Of a stretch of 64,000 bases of DNA, positions 1 through 10,397 are shown one piece after another. The notes under the pieces are model-generated. The model saw only the letters and a list, made by a program, of their open reading frames with translations. It was not told the DNA's origin and searched no databases. Positions within the stretch are counted from its first letter, which is position 1; the number at the start of each line of letters is the position of its first letter. Source of the DNA: Amblyomma americanum (Eukaryota > Arthropoda > Arachnida > Ixodida > Ixodidae); contig NC_135502.1 of assembly GCF_052857255.1 (NCBI RefSeq), positions 156,288,599 through 156,352,598 on the forward strand, written 5' to 3'. Both the position numbers and the translations under genes were made by a program.

Positions 1-426
1 CTAAAGCTTTATTATGCATGCTAATGGACACTGCGCTAGCAATTTCAGCGATTATTTTGGCACTTGGTGTTTATTTTTGCCCACAATTTTCTTTCGGTAA
101 AGCATCAGATCGATGCTTTTTTAAGAGGGAGATAACGGTGCAACGCTTTCTATTCGTTATTTGTTCAATCTTCAAAGCTGCCAGCACGCGGAGTTATCGT
201 GCTCTTTGTTATGCAAGACTTGAGCATATTCAGCTTAATTGATCGTGCCAGGTGGAGCCGATTGTAAGTTGTTTCCGACTGCTGCAATTACTTTGCAAGC
301 TGTATCTCGAAAGTTCGTTGTCAGCTTTAAACTAAGCACAGCCGAGAGAACGGGTATTCTGTTCGACGACCGCCGATTACACTTGTTGGTATGCCGTCGC
401 CTAGTCATGCAGTTCTTTGTTGGTGC
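1..426. other. Flank left of element A, no gene recognised
   Basis: AT-rich sequence up to the start of the first LTR. Short open frames exist on both strands but none shows a domain, codon bias or splice context that I can support. It probably is unique or very old repeat DNA that received element A. Confidence 0.5.
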
Positions 427-1065
427 TGTTACAACCCTGCTGGGAACAACTCGTTTTACCCTTCCTTGACCCCACGAAAAAGAAAATAGGATGTCTCTGG
501 GAAAATACCTGCGGAATATTTTCCATGCTCTTCAGGAGGAGGGCAAGGGAGGAGATGGCCTCCCCTATGCCGGGTTTGCAGCGAGACGCGACCCACGATG
601 GACAAGACGACGAATGGAAGCCGGTAAAGGCGCCTGCCAGAAATTAACCGTGACTGACAAATACCTGGTGTGGATGGACGTACATCTTTGGCCAAAGTAG
701 CAGCGGACATCCTTATCCTCCTCGCCCATTCCCACGGGGCTGCGCGTGCTATGTGCGGTGACTCTTCCTATCTGTGCCTCGTGATGTGAAAGGGGGAGGG
801 AGCCTTAGTGTATTTAACAAGCATCCTGAGCCTATACGATCGCTCTGAGCCCTGACGACAAGGCTCATCCAGTCGCTGGAGGCTATGAACTTTTAATTTG
901 TGACTGTGCTCTTTTTCTAAATTATGCAGTCAAGTTTCTTCAATGCGCAAGTAAACCCGTTTGTTGTTCGTTTTCCCACCTTCAAGTTCCATTTTTCCTC
1001 AGCCCGAAGGCTCGAACACGCTACGCGACGGAGCCCGGGTTCGAGTGAACCCCTGCGCCGCGGCA
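427..1065 (+). repeat. 5' LTR of element A
   Basis: This segment aligns along its length with 13226-13842: both begin TGTTACAACC, share a stretch reading GATGTCTCTG and end close to a CA just after TGCGCC. The match stops where the 5' copy runs into the primer-binding region and the 3' copy into flank. The two copies differ by many substitutions and small indels, so the insertion is old. The primer-binding site is probably at 1068 (TGGTGACCAG), 2 bp after the LTR end. Confidence 0.8.
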
Positions 1066-1079
1066 ACTGGTGACCAGCG

Positions 1080-1829
1080 GTGAGATCGGAACCTACCAGC
1101 GGCAACAACGCTCGACCAGCGAGAGAGCAGCTGTCCCGTGACATGGCCACATGCCTGGATGAGTGCTTGGATTTCGTCAGATGTGGACCGGATTCTAAAA
1201 GATGGTTAAAATTTAGAACTAGTAGAGAACTGTGCTTAAATCGTAGAGGTTTGGTATTTTTGCATACATGTTTTGAAAACAGCCTAGACAGAACTATCAT
1301 GAACGTAAAGAAGTTGCACAAGCCGGACCCGTTGCTGTTGTTTTAAGAACTGCGGATCGATACAAAGGGTTTGGCGCGAAAACACATGAAGTCGCGAAAA
1401 CCCATGGGGACAAATGGTGAAGAGCTCAGTGAGGCGTGGAGCCTCAAAGAACAAAAAACTATGAGCAGCTCCGACAGCAGAAAGAGCAGGAAAAAGAGGA
1501 ACAGAGGCGTGAACGTGAAAGAGAGGCTGACAAAAAAAGAAACAGGAGCGGGAATTTGAACTACTTAAGTTTGAAGTGGAGTTGAGCAAGAGATCGGGCA
1601 ATTATCCCTTGCGAGTGGTACCTCTTTTCAACAAGGAAGCAGAATTAAAGATGTCTAGGCACATGTAGCCATATGTGGTATCAGCAATATTGGTCTGTAT
1701 CTAGCAAATTTTGAACGAACGTGCGAGAAACTGTCTCGCAGTTGAGACACATGGTCTCAGAGGCTACTGACGGTTCTGCCCTACGAGGCAGCGCAGGTTG
1801 TCGCGCGGCTCAGCAAGGAGGACGCGGAC
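1080..1829 (+). pseudogene. Element A gag, 5' part
   Basis: This is the first part of a decayed Gag. Around 1450-1590 the translation is a Glu/Arg/Lys-rich coiled coil (repeated EQ, RER and EK runs), as in many tick Gag proteins. Around 1685-1829, with one stop, comes a conserved capsid-like stretch containing YLANFERTCEKL and then VVARLSKEDAD. The frame breaks off at 1833, exactly where the B1 LTR begins, and resumes at 11047 with YEMVKACLLQKHRLSAEAF. Several stops and frame changes make it a pseudogene. Confidence 0.7.
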
Positions 1830-1833
1830 AACT
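1830..1833. repeat. Target-site duplication left of B1 (AACT)
   Basis: AACT here and AATT at 11046-11049 flank B1. Joining the two gag halves across one copy restores an Asp-Asn-Tyr-Glu reading, which supports a 4-bp duplication in which one base has since changed. Confidence 0.6.
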
Positions 1834-2514
1834 TGTGGGGATACACGCGAAGCCTTGTCCCATAGTAACTGTCGCGCGTAATTATCACTTGATGTTATGC
1901 ACGTGCCGTTCGGGAGGTTTGCGAGAGAAGGCGCTCACGCCGCTCTCGCTTCCTTTCGCGCGCCGCAGCGACGCGCCGAGGAAACTCCCTCTTTCCGCTC
2001 TTAGAACGGAGAGACCTCCTTTCCACGCCCCGGGAGAAGGCGCCAACTCGCGGTCCTCCCGGGGCCCGCTCGTCTTCTGGCTGGGGCTGTGCACACGCAC
2101 GGACACAGATTTGCCACGGAGACCGCTGCCGTTATCGCCTGGCCACCGCGTGTGAACTGACCGCCGCGGGCCATGAGCTAGGAACCACGCGAGGTCAATG
2201 GAACCTTCCTCCCCAACCATTTTGTGTGCGTTCCACCCTACTTTGTGCTTTTCACCCCCGTAGCCGAGCGGAACGCTCAGTCGTTGCGGCGGTTGCTTTG
2301 TTGCTTGCTGCTAACTGTATTACTCGGGAGCAATAAACGCTCATCCGAGTAGAGTGCTCGTGTTTGTCCTCTCTGGCCCGAACCCGCCGGGGTTGCGACT
2401 TACTGCACCGAGGGTTGGGGGTCACAGATGTGACTGCTTGGGCTGGCACGCCGGTGCTAGAGAGCGAGTACTGCTTCTAGCCCTTTGAGCGTTATTACAT
2501 AATTAACCCCCATA
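1834..2514 (+). repeat. 5' LTR of B1
   Basis: It begins TGTGGGGATACAC and ends CCCCATA. It is related to 10398-11045 and to 20532-21138 (B2). A polyadenylation signal AATAAA lies at 2332-2337, after CTCGGGAGC, in the same place as in the 3' copy. The LTR is GC-rich in its first half and is followed by a primer-binding site 4 bp later. Confidence 0.85.
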
Positions 2515-2518
2515 TTCT

Positions 2519-2536
2519 TGGCGCCTAACTTGCGGC
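2519..2536 (+). promoter_or_regulatory. Primer-binding site of B1, tRNA-Lys-like
   Basis: TGGCGCCTAACTTGCGGC starts 4 bp after the LTR end. It resembles the lysine-tRNA primer site used by many retroelements (TGGCGCC core then CAAC-like and GGGGC-like tail), with a few differences. This fits reverse-strand priming of a Ty3/gypsy element. Confidence 0.6.
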
Positions 2537-2742
2537 TGGAGGCGTGACAAACCAAGTGTCTATATGACCGACTGCCGACACACAGGCTAGCCATGGCGGC
2601 ATGGCGGCCAGCGGGATTGACTTCCAGCCCCTGCTGTGGCTGTCCGATCTGGCATCTCAGGAGCAAGACGTTGACACGGCAGTAAGAACTACTGCCGCTG
2701 TATTCGCACAGGCTGACACTAGCCCTTGCGATCTAATGTCGT

Positions 2743-3840
2743 TTGAGCCGGAGTGATCCACTCGACACATTGGTTCAGATGAGCGGAAACGCTAGGCAGT
2801 TCTCGCCAAGCGCTATGCCGCCTGGTGCGGCAGCGTGGCGCAACCTGCGCAGCCTCGCTCACCCTTCGAGGTCCCTCAGCCAGAACATCCTGGGCAGGCC
2901 AACCCCTAAGAGGTTGTGTTGCGCAACGCCTTGCGCCTCATAGAGAGCCTCACGGGTATCGTGCAGAACAACCTGCAAACACCCGTTTCAGAGACGAGAC
3001 CGGGGCTACGGGTGGACTTTCCCCGCGTGTCGTGCCAGTCTCACTGACAGATCAGGCTGCCCGCTGGGTCCGTCTTACTTGTCACCGGTCACGCACAATG
3101 GAGGAGTTCCGAGCTAGGTTTCGCGAGGAGTCCTTGCCAGCACATTACGAGCGTCGTCTGCGGCGCAAGTTGGAGCTGCGTACTCAGCATCCGGACGAAT
3201 CCTTGCTTGAGTACGTGAGGGCGATGGAAGAACTTTATCGTATCATGCGCCCCTCAGCTCCGAACGGGGAGAGAGTAGAGCGCGTCACGTGACAAGCTCA
3301 CCGTATACCTTCGCAGCCTACCTACGAGGCATGCAGTTTAGGGATTCGGATGAACTCGCCTTCGCAGCCAAGCGCATACAGGAGGACATACTCACCATCC
3401 GTGCGTTTCGGCCACTACCGACAACCTCGCAGGCACTACAGCCGCGATGCGCCTGGAACGGGGACACATTTCGCAATCGTTCCTGGGGTGCCGAAACGGT
3501 TGCATACACTGAAGAGCAAATGAGAAACTTTAAGGAATTGTCTGTCCGAGTTCTCGATCCGTGCACGTACGCTATGCGGGCAGCACACGCTGCACCTGGC
3601 CAAGGTACGCCGAATCGGGAACGACATGCCGATCTGAGGACGCTTGAGCAAAGGGAAACTGCGATGATACGCCCGGCAGGGAGGAATGGTCAACCGGCAC
3701 GAGGCGACAACTGCCCCGCCCTGCAACGGCGGAACACCCTTTTTTACCGGTGCTACCAACGAGTTCACTACGCCCTGGAGTGCAGACGCCCCGTGGACCA
3801 AGAGCACGCGCTTTCGGGAAACGAACGGAGCCGCCGGTGA
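2743..3840 (+). pseudogene. B1 gag
   Basis: This is a decayed Gag in at least two frames. Around 3060-3290 it contains EEFRARFREESLPAHYERR, followed by LRTQHPDESLLEYVRAMEEL, a conserved capsid region of tick Ty3/gypsy Gag. The frame ends in TGA at 3290-3292 and the reading continues in another frame (SSPYTFAAYLRGMQFRDSDE). Near 3745-3790 the nucleocapsid knuckle reads FYRCYQRVHYALEC; the first Cys of the CX2CX4HX4C motif is replaced by Phe, so zinc binding is lost. The leader and the N-terminus between 2540 and 2820 are in pieces. Confidence 0.75.
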
Positions 3841-3890
3841 GCAACAGTGCACAGCTAGTGGCGTGAACAGCGTTGCTCAGTGAGTCACAC

Positions 3891-4330
3891 GAACTCCTAG
3901 CCCCGCTGTCTTCACGTTTGGAGCCCCCCAGCAACGCGCCAGTCTCTCTTATTGAGCTTACGGCTGCTCAACGTAAGTACATGGCTTTGCTAGACACAGG
4001 TGCAAGCACATCCAGGTTTGGCGACTAGGTATGCGAGAATCTCTATCGAAACGGACGCCGACCGCGTGCATGCAACCTCACTTTCTAATTAGCCAGCGGC
4101 ACACCGCACGCGAGCGGTGCCGCGCGCCTTGTGTGTGCGGTAGGAGAAAAGAGTGAGGCGCCAGTGCTTCGCTCACCTCCCCGGCCTATCGGTTCCAATT
4201 AATCTTGGTAGAGACTTACACACCAAGACGTGCATTGTTATTGTCGTCTGCAACGAAGGATATAGAGAGCGAGCATGTGGCAACCCGAAACCTTTGGTTA
4301 AGCCCACAAAAGCGTCAAAACACATTCGCT
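3891..4330 (+). pseudogene. B1 aspartic protease remnant
   Basis: The pol N-terminus shows SLIELTAAQRKYMALLDTGAS, with the active-site DTGA at 3993-4004 preceded by hydrophobic residues as expected for retropepsins. Farther on, around 4186-4260, SVPINLGRDLHTKTCIVIV matches the typical second conserved block, with LGRD in place of the usual ILGxDFL. Stops after RFGD and a frame change separate the two halves. Confidence 0.7.
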
Positions 4331-4429
4331 TTCCGATCCTACGCGCAGAAATACGCAACGATGGCCCGAAAAAGCCGCGCTCGAAACGCCTTCAGCCGAC
4401 CTGCCATACCAGCCGGTCGACGGCGCCGA

Positions 4430-5240
4430 GAAAAAAAGCGCGGAAGGGAACTCCTCTTCTCCCGTGCGACCTCCTGTCCCCCTGCGGTGGAACTTGTGGG
4501 TTTCTCAGTAGGCACAGCCCACTACCCTCCGCGGGTTCGAGCTTTCCGCGAGTCAAGGGCCCCGATCAGCCGTCACTACACGCACCCTGGGGCACCGCTG
4601 CGGCGGCGTTCAACCTCTGCAGAGAGGCGAGCGGCTCGCCGCAAGAAACAGGCCTCCAAGTTCACAAAGGAGACGTTTATTGACGCCGTCCTCCAGCGGT
4701 ACACACACACACTCCACAGTCACCCCGTCCCGGGGCGCGCTCAGAGCAAGGCTCCGGTGCGCGCTCGGGGGGGCAACAAGAGAAATGCGCGCCGCTAGAA
4801 CGCCGCTGCAGGAGATTGTCCCCGCGGCAGTCCTGTGATCTCTCTCGTGTCGGCCGTTGGGCCGTTTGCGAGAGAGAGTGGGCAGTTAACGCAAGGTGCG
4901 CCTGTCGAGGTCGTTGGAACCCTAGACAGGCTCGAGCCGCGGCGGATCGAGGACCCACGCTGGCGAGCTCGAGTATGAACTGGTCCGAACGGCAGAGGCG
5001 ACCACCCAAAACGGGTCCCGAATTCCCGCCAAAAGTCACCAATGGCAAAGGCCCTTGGGAAGCCGGGGGCGGAGCTGCGGCCGAATGACAGCGATTAGCC
5101 ACCAGCCGTCTCTCCGCCGCCCGAGGCGGGAGAAACGGAAAGAGAGCGACGCGGGATGCCGCGCAGACGCCACGGCGGGAATCTAGCAGGCTTCCCACGA
5201 ACTCTGCGCAGCGGCGGCAGCGCAGAGTTCCCACCTTCTG
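4430..5240. other. GC-rich segment between B1 protease and RT, possible minus-strand LTR insert
   Basis: This stretch is much richer in GC than its surroundings and shows no recognisable protein. On the minus strand an AATAAA lies at 4677-4682 and the sequence has the look of an LTR, but I could not fix ends or a target duplication, and B2 lacks this part for comparison. A perfect 10-bp-arm hairpin (AACTCTGCGC, 5200-5209 with 5220-5229) sits at the right edge. It could instead be the natural protease-RT linker of B. Confidence 0.3.
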
Positions 5241-5244
5241 CTGA

Positions 5245-5482
5245 ACAACTCAGGCGGTTTGTCGGGAAACAAAAATGTGCGCTTGTCTCTGCTCCTGAAC
5301 GAATACGACGCTGTATTCACGGAGCGGCCTGGCTGCACTACCCCGGTTAGGCACAAAAATGAGACAGGCGACGCCGTTCCGTGGAAGTACAATCCTCGAC
5401 CAATCAGCTTGGTAAGAGGAAATCGCTCGATAACTTTCTGGACGAACGTCTCTACACAGGCTTTGTGGAACGTTCAAACAGC
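5245..5482 (+). pseudogene. B1 region just before RT
   Basis: The translation gives LLLNEYDAVFTERPGCTT, then VRHKNETGDAVPWKYNPRPIS, then LDNFLDERLYTGFVERSNS. This is the region before the RT fingers in Ty3/gypsy Pol (DAVFTERPG, the substrate-side HxIETGD segment and the helix before the RT core). It is cut at 5482 by solo LTR C and continues at 6574 with PWG and VLVPKKDGTTRLCV. Confidence 0.75.
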
Positions 5483-6569
5483 TGTGACGACCCCCATAAT
5501 GCGCAGGTCCACACGGGACGGAGAGGCAAAGAGACACCGTATGGCTCAGTTTAAACAAACAGGTATATTCAATAATTATACATGATTATGATTACACATC
5601 AGAGGCTGGGGTGTCCGAGCTGACGTGCCGACGACTTCATGGGGACGATGGAGGGGCTCCGGAGTTGAGCTCGAACGGCTGCTGGCAGAAGCTGCACGCC
5701 GTCGGGATTCGGCGCTGAAGGCCCCCTTGGCGAACGTTGTCCTCCTGAGCGTTCCCTCTTCCGTACTTCTCGTCGATTTTTATATCCTTCTTATTCCCCA
5801 CATTCCCTAGGTTGACGACGCCCACGCCGGAGTGGGAGGGGACTAGGGCTTTCACTTGGGCGCACAAACACACCACCGCACTTATGGTCTCGCCCCCGTC
5901 ACGTGTTGAGTCCGAGGGAAAGAAGGTTGTCGTCGAGGTAGCGTCGGCTGTGGTAGACGGTCTCTGGCCCGCTGACGGTTCCCGCGGGTCACCGACCTCC
6001 GTTCTCCATCAAATGACACTCGCCACTCAAAGCCGGAACGTGAGGTCACTAAAAGGCCGGGAGAGTGGTCCCTTGTCCTAGGATGTGCTCGGGAGTGTTG
6101 GTGATGATGCCCGCCGTCTTGTCACGGGGTCAGGCCCGCCGAAACGAGGCCCTTTGTCCCCGGCACGGTCACGGCAATTGGGGAAGATAACGCCCGTCTC
6201 CCCGCGACGGCGGCGGCGGCGTTCGACACGTGCCGACACTATGAAAAGGGCGTCCGGTTGTGCTTAAACCCCTTCGTTTTGGTCGTTCACTCTCAACGAG
6301 TATGGCTCGGTAATCGGACGCAGCTGTCACCTGGGTCTTCTCCCTGCGGTCCATGGCGGCAGGCCCGAAAGCAATCCCACTCAAGTTGCTTGCAGCCATA
6401 TACAGTAGAAACATGTGTGCTGGCTGCTTCCAAAACGAGACCGGCTGTCGCCGATCACCTCTCTTCCAGCTGAATTGCTTTCCCTTGAGTGCTTTTGCCG
6501 CCACTGGGGGCTCCGTCTACGCCGCGACGTCGAATGCGGACACTCGTAGCACACACAAGGAACGTCACA
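5483..6569 (-). mobile_element. Element C: solo LTR inserted in B1 pol
   Basis: This 1087-bp segment has perfect 7-bp inverted ends TGTGACG and CGTCACA. It is flanked by a perfect 4-bp duplication CAGC (5479-5482 and 6570-6573), and removing it rejoins the RT reading. No internal retroelement genes are present, so it is a solo LTR or a very short non-autonomous element. Orientation is probably minus: on that strand GGATATAAAAATCG (about 5776-5789) is a plausible TATA box placed in the middle of the LTR. Confidence 0.85.
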
Positions 6570-6573
6570 CAGC

Positions 6574-7330
6574 CCGTGGGGGTTTCTGGTGGTGCTGGTG
6601 CCCAAAAAGGATGGAACTACCCGCCTTTGTGTGCACTATCGATGCCTGAACGAGGTGAGACGGAAGGACGCATACCCACTTCCGAGCATTCTCTCGATCG
6701 TGTCTAATGTTGGTGGGGCGGAGAACTTCACTACGCTCTATGCCAGCAGCCCAAGCAGCACAGGTCATCGGCCCAATATTGCAGCAGGATGGTTCCATCA
6801 TGGTCATTTTTAGGGCCGGCCTTTGCCAATACGGCTCCAATGTTGGGCCAATTACTTCTGCTGCTTGGGAGAGGATACTTCCAGGCGGATATAACTGCCA
6901 GCGACCGAAAGAAAACAGCTTTCACTTGTCACAGGGGACTTTCCAGTTTACCCGAACGCCGTTCGACCTGGTCGAATCGCCCGCGACGTACAAGTGGCTG
7001 ATGGACCGTGTCCTAGGTGATGCAAGATGGCACCACGCTCTTCCTTAACTTGATGACATTGTGGTGTATTCGTCCACATTTGATGAGCACTTAAGCTACC
7101 TCAGGGACGTATTAAAAAGGCTGAGGTAAGCGGGAATCGCTTTGAACCCGAACAAGACCCAGATAGCAGCAGCCCGAGTAACACTGTTGGGATTCACGCT
7201 AGACAAAAGACGCCTTTCCTCGTGTGAGGACAAGCTGCTGGAAATGTTGCAGTTCCAGTAGCCAGCAGACATGGGCGGTCTGAGGCGCTCTCTGGGGCAG
7301 GTGAACTTTTACCGCCAGTTTAACCAGATT
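6574..7330 (+). pseudogene. B1 reverse transcriptase
   Basis: The RT fingers read VVLVPKKDGTTRLCVHYRCLNE followed by RKDAYPLPSI. The stretch FTTLYASS is then interrupted by a 120-bp inverted-repeat element, and reading resumes with GYFQADITASDRKKTAFTCH. The catalytic Asp of the LDAS block is Tyr here (FTTLYASS). Around 7050-7070 the YLDDIVVY region reads LDDIVVYSSTFDEHL in another frame after a Pro-stop, so only LDD is kept. Downstream pieces include TLLGFTLDK and SLGQVNFYRQF. Stops are frequent. Confidence 0.75.
6750..6869. mobile_element. 120-bp MITE-like element in B1 RT
   Basis: The ends are an inverted repeat: CCCAAGCAGCA at 6750-6760 pairs perfectly with TGCTGCTTGGG at 6859-6869. Pairing continues with a few mismatches to about 33 bp (GGCCCAAxATTG on each arm). 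The unit interrupts the RT between FTTLYASS and GYFQAD, so it is an insertion. Target duplication is short, perhaps AG. The family is unknown to me. Confidence 0.7.
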
Positions 7331-7860
7331 GCGCAGCTCTACAATCCCCCTTAACGGCATTGTTGAGGAAAGGTGTGAAGTGGCATTGAGGACCCGAGCA
7401 AGAGGCGGCACTACGCCATCTCACTTGCGCGCTCGCGGAAACCACAGAGCCTGCCTGAGGCTGAGCCTGAGGCTGCCTGACCTGAACAGGGAATTTGAGG
7501 TCCACACGGACGCTTGTGACCTGGGTTTAAGAGTAGACCTGCTTCAACAGCATGAAGGTAGACTGAGGTTGTTGGCGTTCTCCAGCCGCTCATTAACGCC
7601 CGCAGATAGAAACAATTCCGTGACTGAAAAATAACGTCTCGCGATTATTTTCGCTCTGCGGAAGTTCGACTACTACGTCGACGTAGTCGCCTTCGTGATT
7701 GAGACTGATCACATAACACTCAAGTGGCTGAGGCGCCTAGCCGAGCCGAGCGGACGCCTAGCGCGATGGGCGCTACTCCTCCAGCGTTACGACTTTACCG
7801 TGCGCTACAGGAGGGGTAAAAGCAACATGGTAGCGGACGCACTTATGCGCGCGCCCATTA
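7331..7860 (+). pseudogene. B1 RNase H
   Basis: The domain reads LPDLNREFEVHTDACDLGL (first catalytic Asp), then AFSSRSLTPADRNNSVTEK, a TAA stop at 7632-7634, then LAIIFALRKFDYYVD, VIETDHITLKWLRRLAEPSG and finally the end motif VADALMRAP, where the usual Ser of ALSR is Met. The TAA replaces the codon of the Glu that normally follows EK. The identical stop occurs in B2. A short local duplication of a Glu/Pro/Arg-coding segment is seen near 7455-7480. Confidence 0.8.
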
Positions 7861-8029
7861 ATGGCGTGGGAAGTAACTACACTACCCAATCCGTCGCGCA
7901 TCACAGCCGGAGCAGCGCGACTGCCTCGAAGCTCACCAAAGACCCCGAGATAAGGGACTACCCACCTTCCAGGGGCGAAAGCGTGAACCATTTGGAATTC
8001 GTCACTGCAGTGGGGAGCGTTATCAGCAG

Positions 8030-9480
8030 ATAGGAGCAATTTGAGGCACAGCGGGAGAACCCATTTTGCAGAAAAGTGTTCTACACAGGGAGACGGGCAG
8101 CGCTGCCGCGGCTCACATGGAGGCAACTGGTATTGTTGCCCGTACGGGGCGTTCGAACAGAGCTGGTAATGATGTGAGCGCGATGGATTCCTATCTGCTC
8201 GACTACGATCGCATCCTACAGAGCTGTATCTCTGCGAGAAAGATACACACAAGTCCTTCAAGGCGATGATTGCACGCACGTTGAGAGGAGCACTTTTACG
8301 CTACTTTCATGAGACATGCATTGTTGGGCATGCATATGGCCCTGAGACGTATAAGTTGTGCCTAATCGCCACCTGAGCTGGCATGCAGCGGGATGCGATT
8401 CGCTACGCCCGCTCGTGCGACGTGTGCCAAAGCGTCAAGCCGCGTGGTGGACGCACAACCGCACAGCCGATCAATAGCCAGGTTCTTTGACAAATTGCGG
8501 CTTGTGACGTCATGGGACCTTACCCCAGGACTACGACTAGAAACCATCTTCTGCTCCTTGTCACAGACCATTTCAGCAAATGGGTGGAACTGTTCCCACT
8601 TCGAAACCTGACGGCACGCGTAATCATGGGGAAGCTGATCGAGTTGCTCACACGATTCGGCTACATCGGGCCGTTGATAACGGACAATGCATCGTACTTC
8701 ACTGCAATTCTTTGTGGACTCCTGTGTGGCCTTGCCATCAATCACAAAAGAACAACCACGTACCACGCCCAGGCAAATCCCTCGGATCGCCTGAACCACA
8801 ACTCCAAGCACATACTCGTTCCATTTGCGGATACTCACAGCGACTGGGAGACCTGTCTCCCCGAGATTGGGTTTGGTCTCAGGTCGACCGTGAACACTTC
8901 GACCGGGTATAAACTTGCCGCTCTGAACCTTGGCAGGGAGCTGACGAATCCGGTAGAACTTACTCTCCAGGTTCGCTCCAACACCCCGATTTCTTCGTCG
9001 GCACGCGCGAACCACGCGACCGGGCTGCGCGCGAGGATGACGAAGGCTTTACACAAAGCCCGCCGGAATTTGAGCACTTCTCGGGCCCAGCAGAAAGCGC
9101 AGTAATATCGGTCTCACAGGAAAATTCACTACACACCGGGTGGCCTGGTGTTGAGGCGCAAGCCTGTCCTGAGCGACGCCAGTAAGAAATTCTCTTCTTC
9201 TCTGGCGTCTAAATAAACGGGTTCTTATGTAGTTAGGGAGAAACTTCCCTTATTCATCTACAGGCTGGCGGACTTGACGCCAAAACCGACCGGCGGCCAG
9301 GTGAATGTCACTGATCTCAAACCCTACTTGACTGAGGGAACGAGCTGCCGGTGGAGAACACACTCCCCCGCCAGCAGGCAGCCGCACCGATATACAAGGC
9401 TCGACAACAGAGCCCAGTGCCTCGTTACCACTTACGCCCGCGGCAGAACTCTCGCCATTGCGCCAGGAGTAATTTCTCCT
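8030..9480 (+). pseudogene. B1 integrase
   Basis: The HHCC zinc finger runs from FHETCIVGHAY (about 8306-8340) to SCDVCQSVKPRGG (about 8423-8450), with one stop between. The core shows the first catalytic Asp in CDVMGPYPRTT (8516), then LLLVTDHFSKWVELFPLRNL, and the second in LITDNASYF (8682). The third catalytic residue, normally Glu, is Asp (GAT 8784) in QANPSDRLNHNSK. The C-terminal part (TGLRARMTKALHKARRNLST) ends near 9105, and after a gap a last piece with VNVTDLKPYL lies at 9274-9480. Frameshifts and stops make it non-functional. Confidence 0.85.
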
Positions 9481-10383
9481 GCTTAATATGGACGTAACAC
9501 ACCTTCCATATTTCGCACTGTAGCTTCCAGAGCAAGCACACGCTGTCTCTTCGAAACAGACCGAGCGGGGTTAATTTAGGTTTTAAAAAATGTGTAAAAT
9601 GGGAAAGTAACTGGGAGACAAAGGCAGCCTTGCAGCTGCAAAGTAGCCTTCGCAGCGAGCCCGTAGAAGAGCTGGCGGGCGCTGAGACGACCGTTGCTGC
9701 TTCGAACATCGAAAGCCAGGCCGTTGGGAAGGCGGCCGCATTCCAGAACCAAGAGCCTGCTGCACCTCCAAGCAGCCATGTTGAAAAACAGCTTCCGGTC
9801 GCCGCGGGATGAGCGAGCGAGAATTCGGGGAAACCGGCGCCTGTATCTACCACCGAGAGCAACTGCCGCAGAGAAGCCGCCTTGGAGTCCCCCGCGGAAG
9901 AGGCTTCGCCCTCGAGAGCAGCATGGTACCCCGCTGTGCCCGCCTCGCAAAGCCCTGGGCGGCCGCGGGAAAATTGTTCGAAGCGCCTTTGTCGCCGCGC
10001 CGAGAGGAAAAGAAGGCGGGTCCGAGAGCGAGCGGTGCAACCGGCTGAGCGGAGGCCTGCTGTACACTATGCAACGGGACAACACGGTGCTTAATTGCCC
10101 CGACCCTGCCTGCCGCCCGCGCGTCCGCGGAAAGCTGTCCTGGCCGACTGACCCTCTGAACCGGGACCTGCGGTCATCGACCCCCTTCAGTACTTGGCTC
10201 CACGGTTGTCCATGGCGGTCGTCTGCATGGCATTCCTGTCCTGGCGTCCACGGCCTTCGACGACGACACCGGTGGCTTTGAGTTGAAACTTTTCTTAATT
10301 GATTTTAAAGTTAAACGGTGTTTCGCTGGCCCCACTCTGTACACCCCTCGGTGAATGCGGTCGCTTCGCTGCCGTACGGCAAT
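9481..10383 (+). other. Post-integrase region of B1, conserved in B2
   Basis: About 900 bp lie between the end of integrase and the purine tract, which is long for a 3' UTR. The region aligns with 19625-20517 of B2. In the frame read at 9630 both copies keep Glu/Pro/Ala-rich stretches such as RSEPVEELA, EPAAPPSSHVEK and RAAWYPA, so a real ORF or a Pol extension may once have existed. I see no transmembrane segment or envelope motif. Frameshifts are present in both copies. Confidence 0.45.
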
Positions 10384-10397
10384 TTAAAGAGGGGAGA
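10384..10397 (+). promoter_or_regulatory. Polypurine tract of B1
   Basis: TTAAAGAGGGGAGA directly precedes the 3' LTR. B2 has a similar G-run before its LTR (20524-20531). Such tracts prime plus-strand synthesis. Confidence 0.65.

Noticed and set aside
9694..10281. Envelope gene in B1
   Set aside because: No signal peptide, membrane segment or Cys pattern; the region is only Glu/Pro/Ala- or Arg-rich depending on frame.
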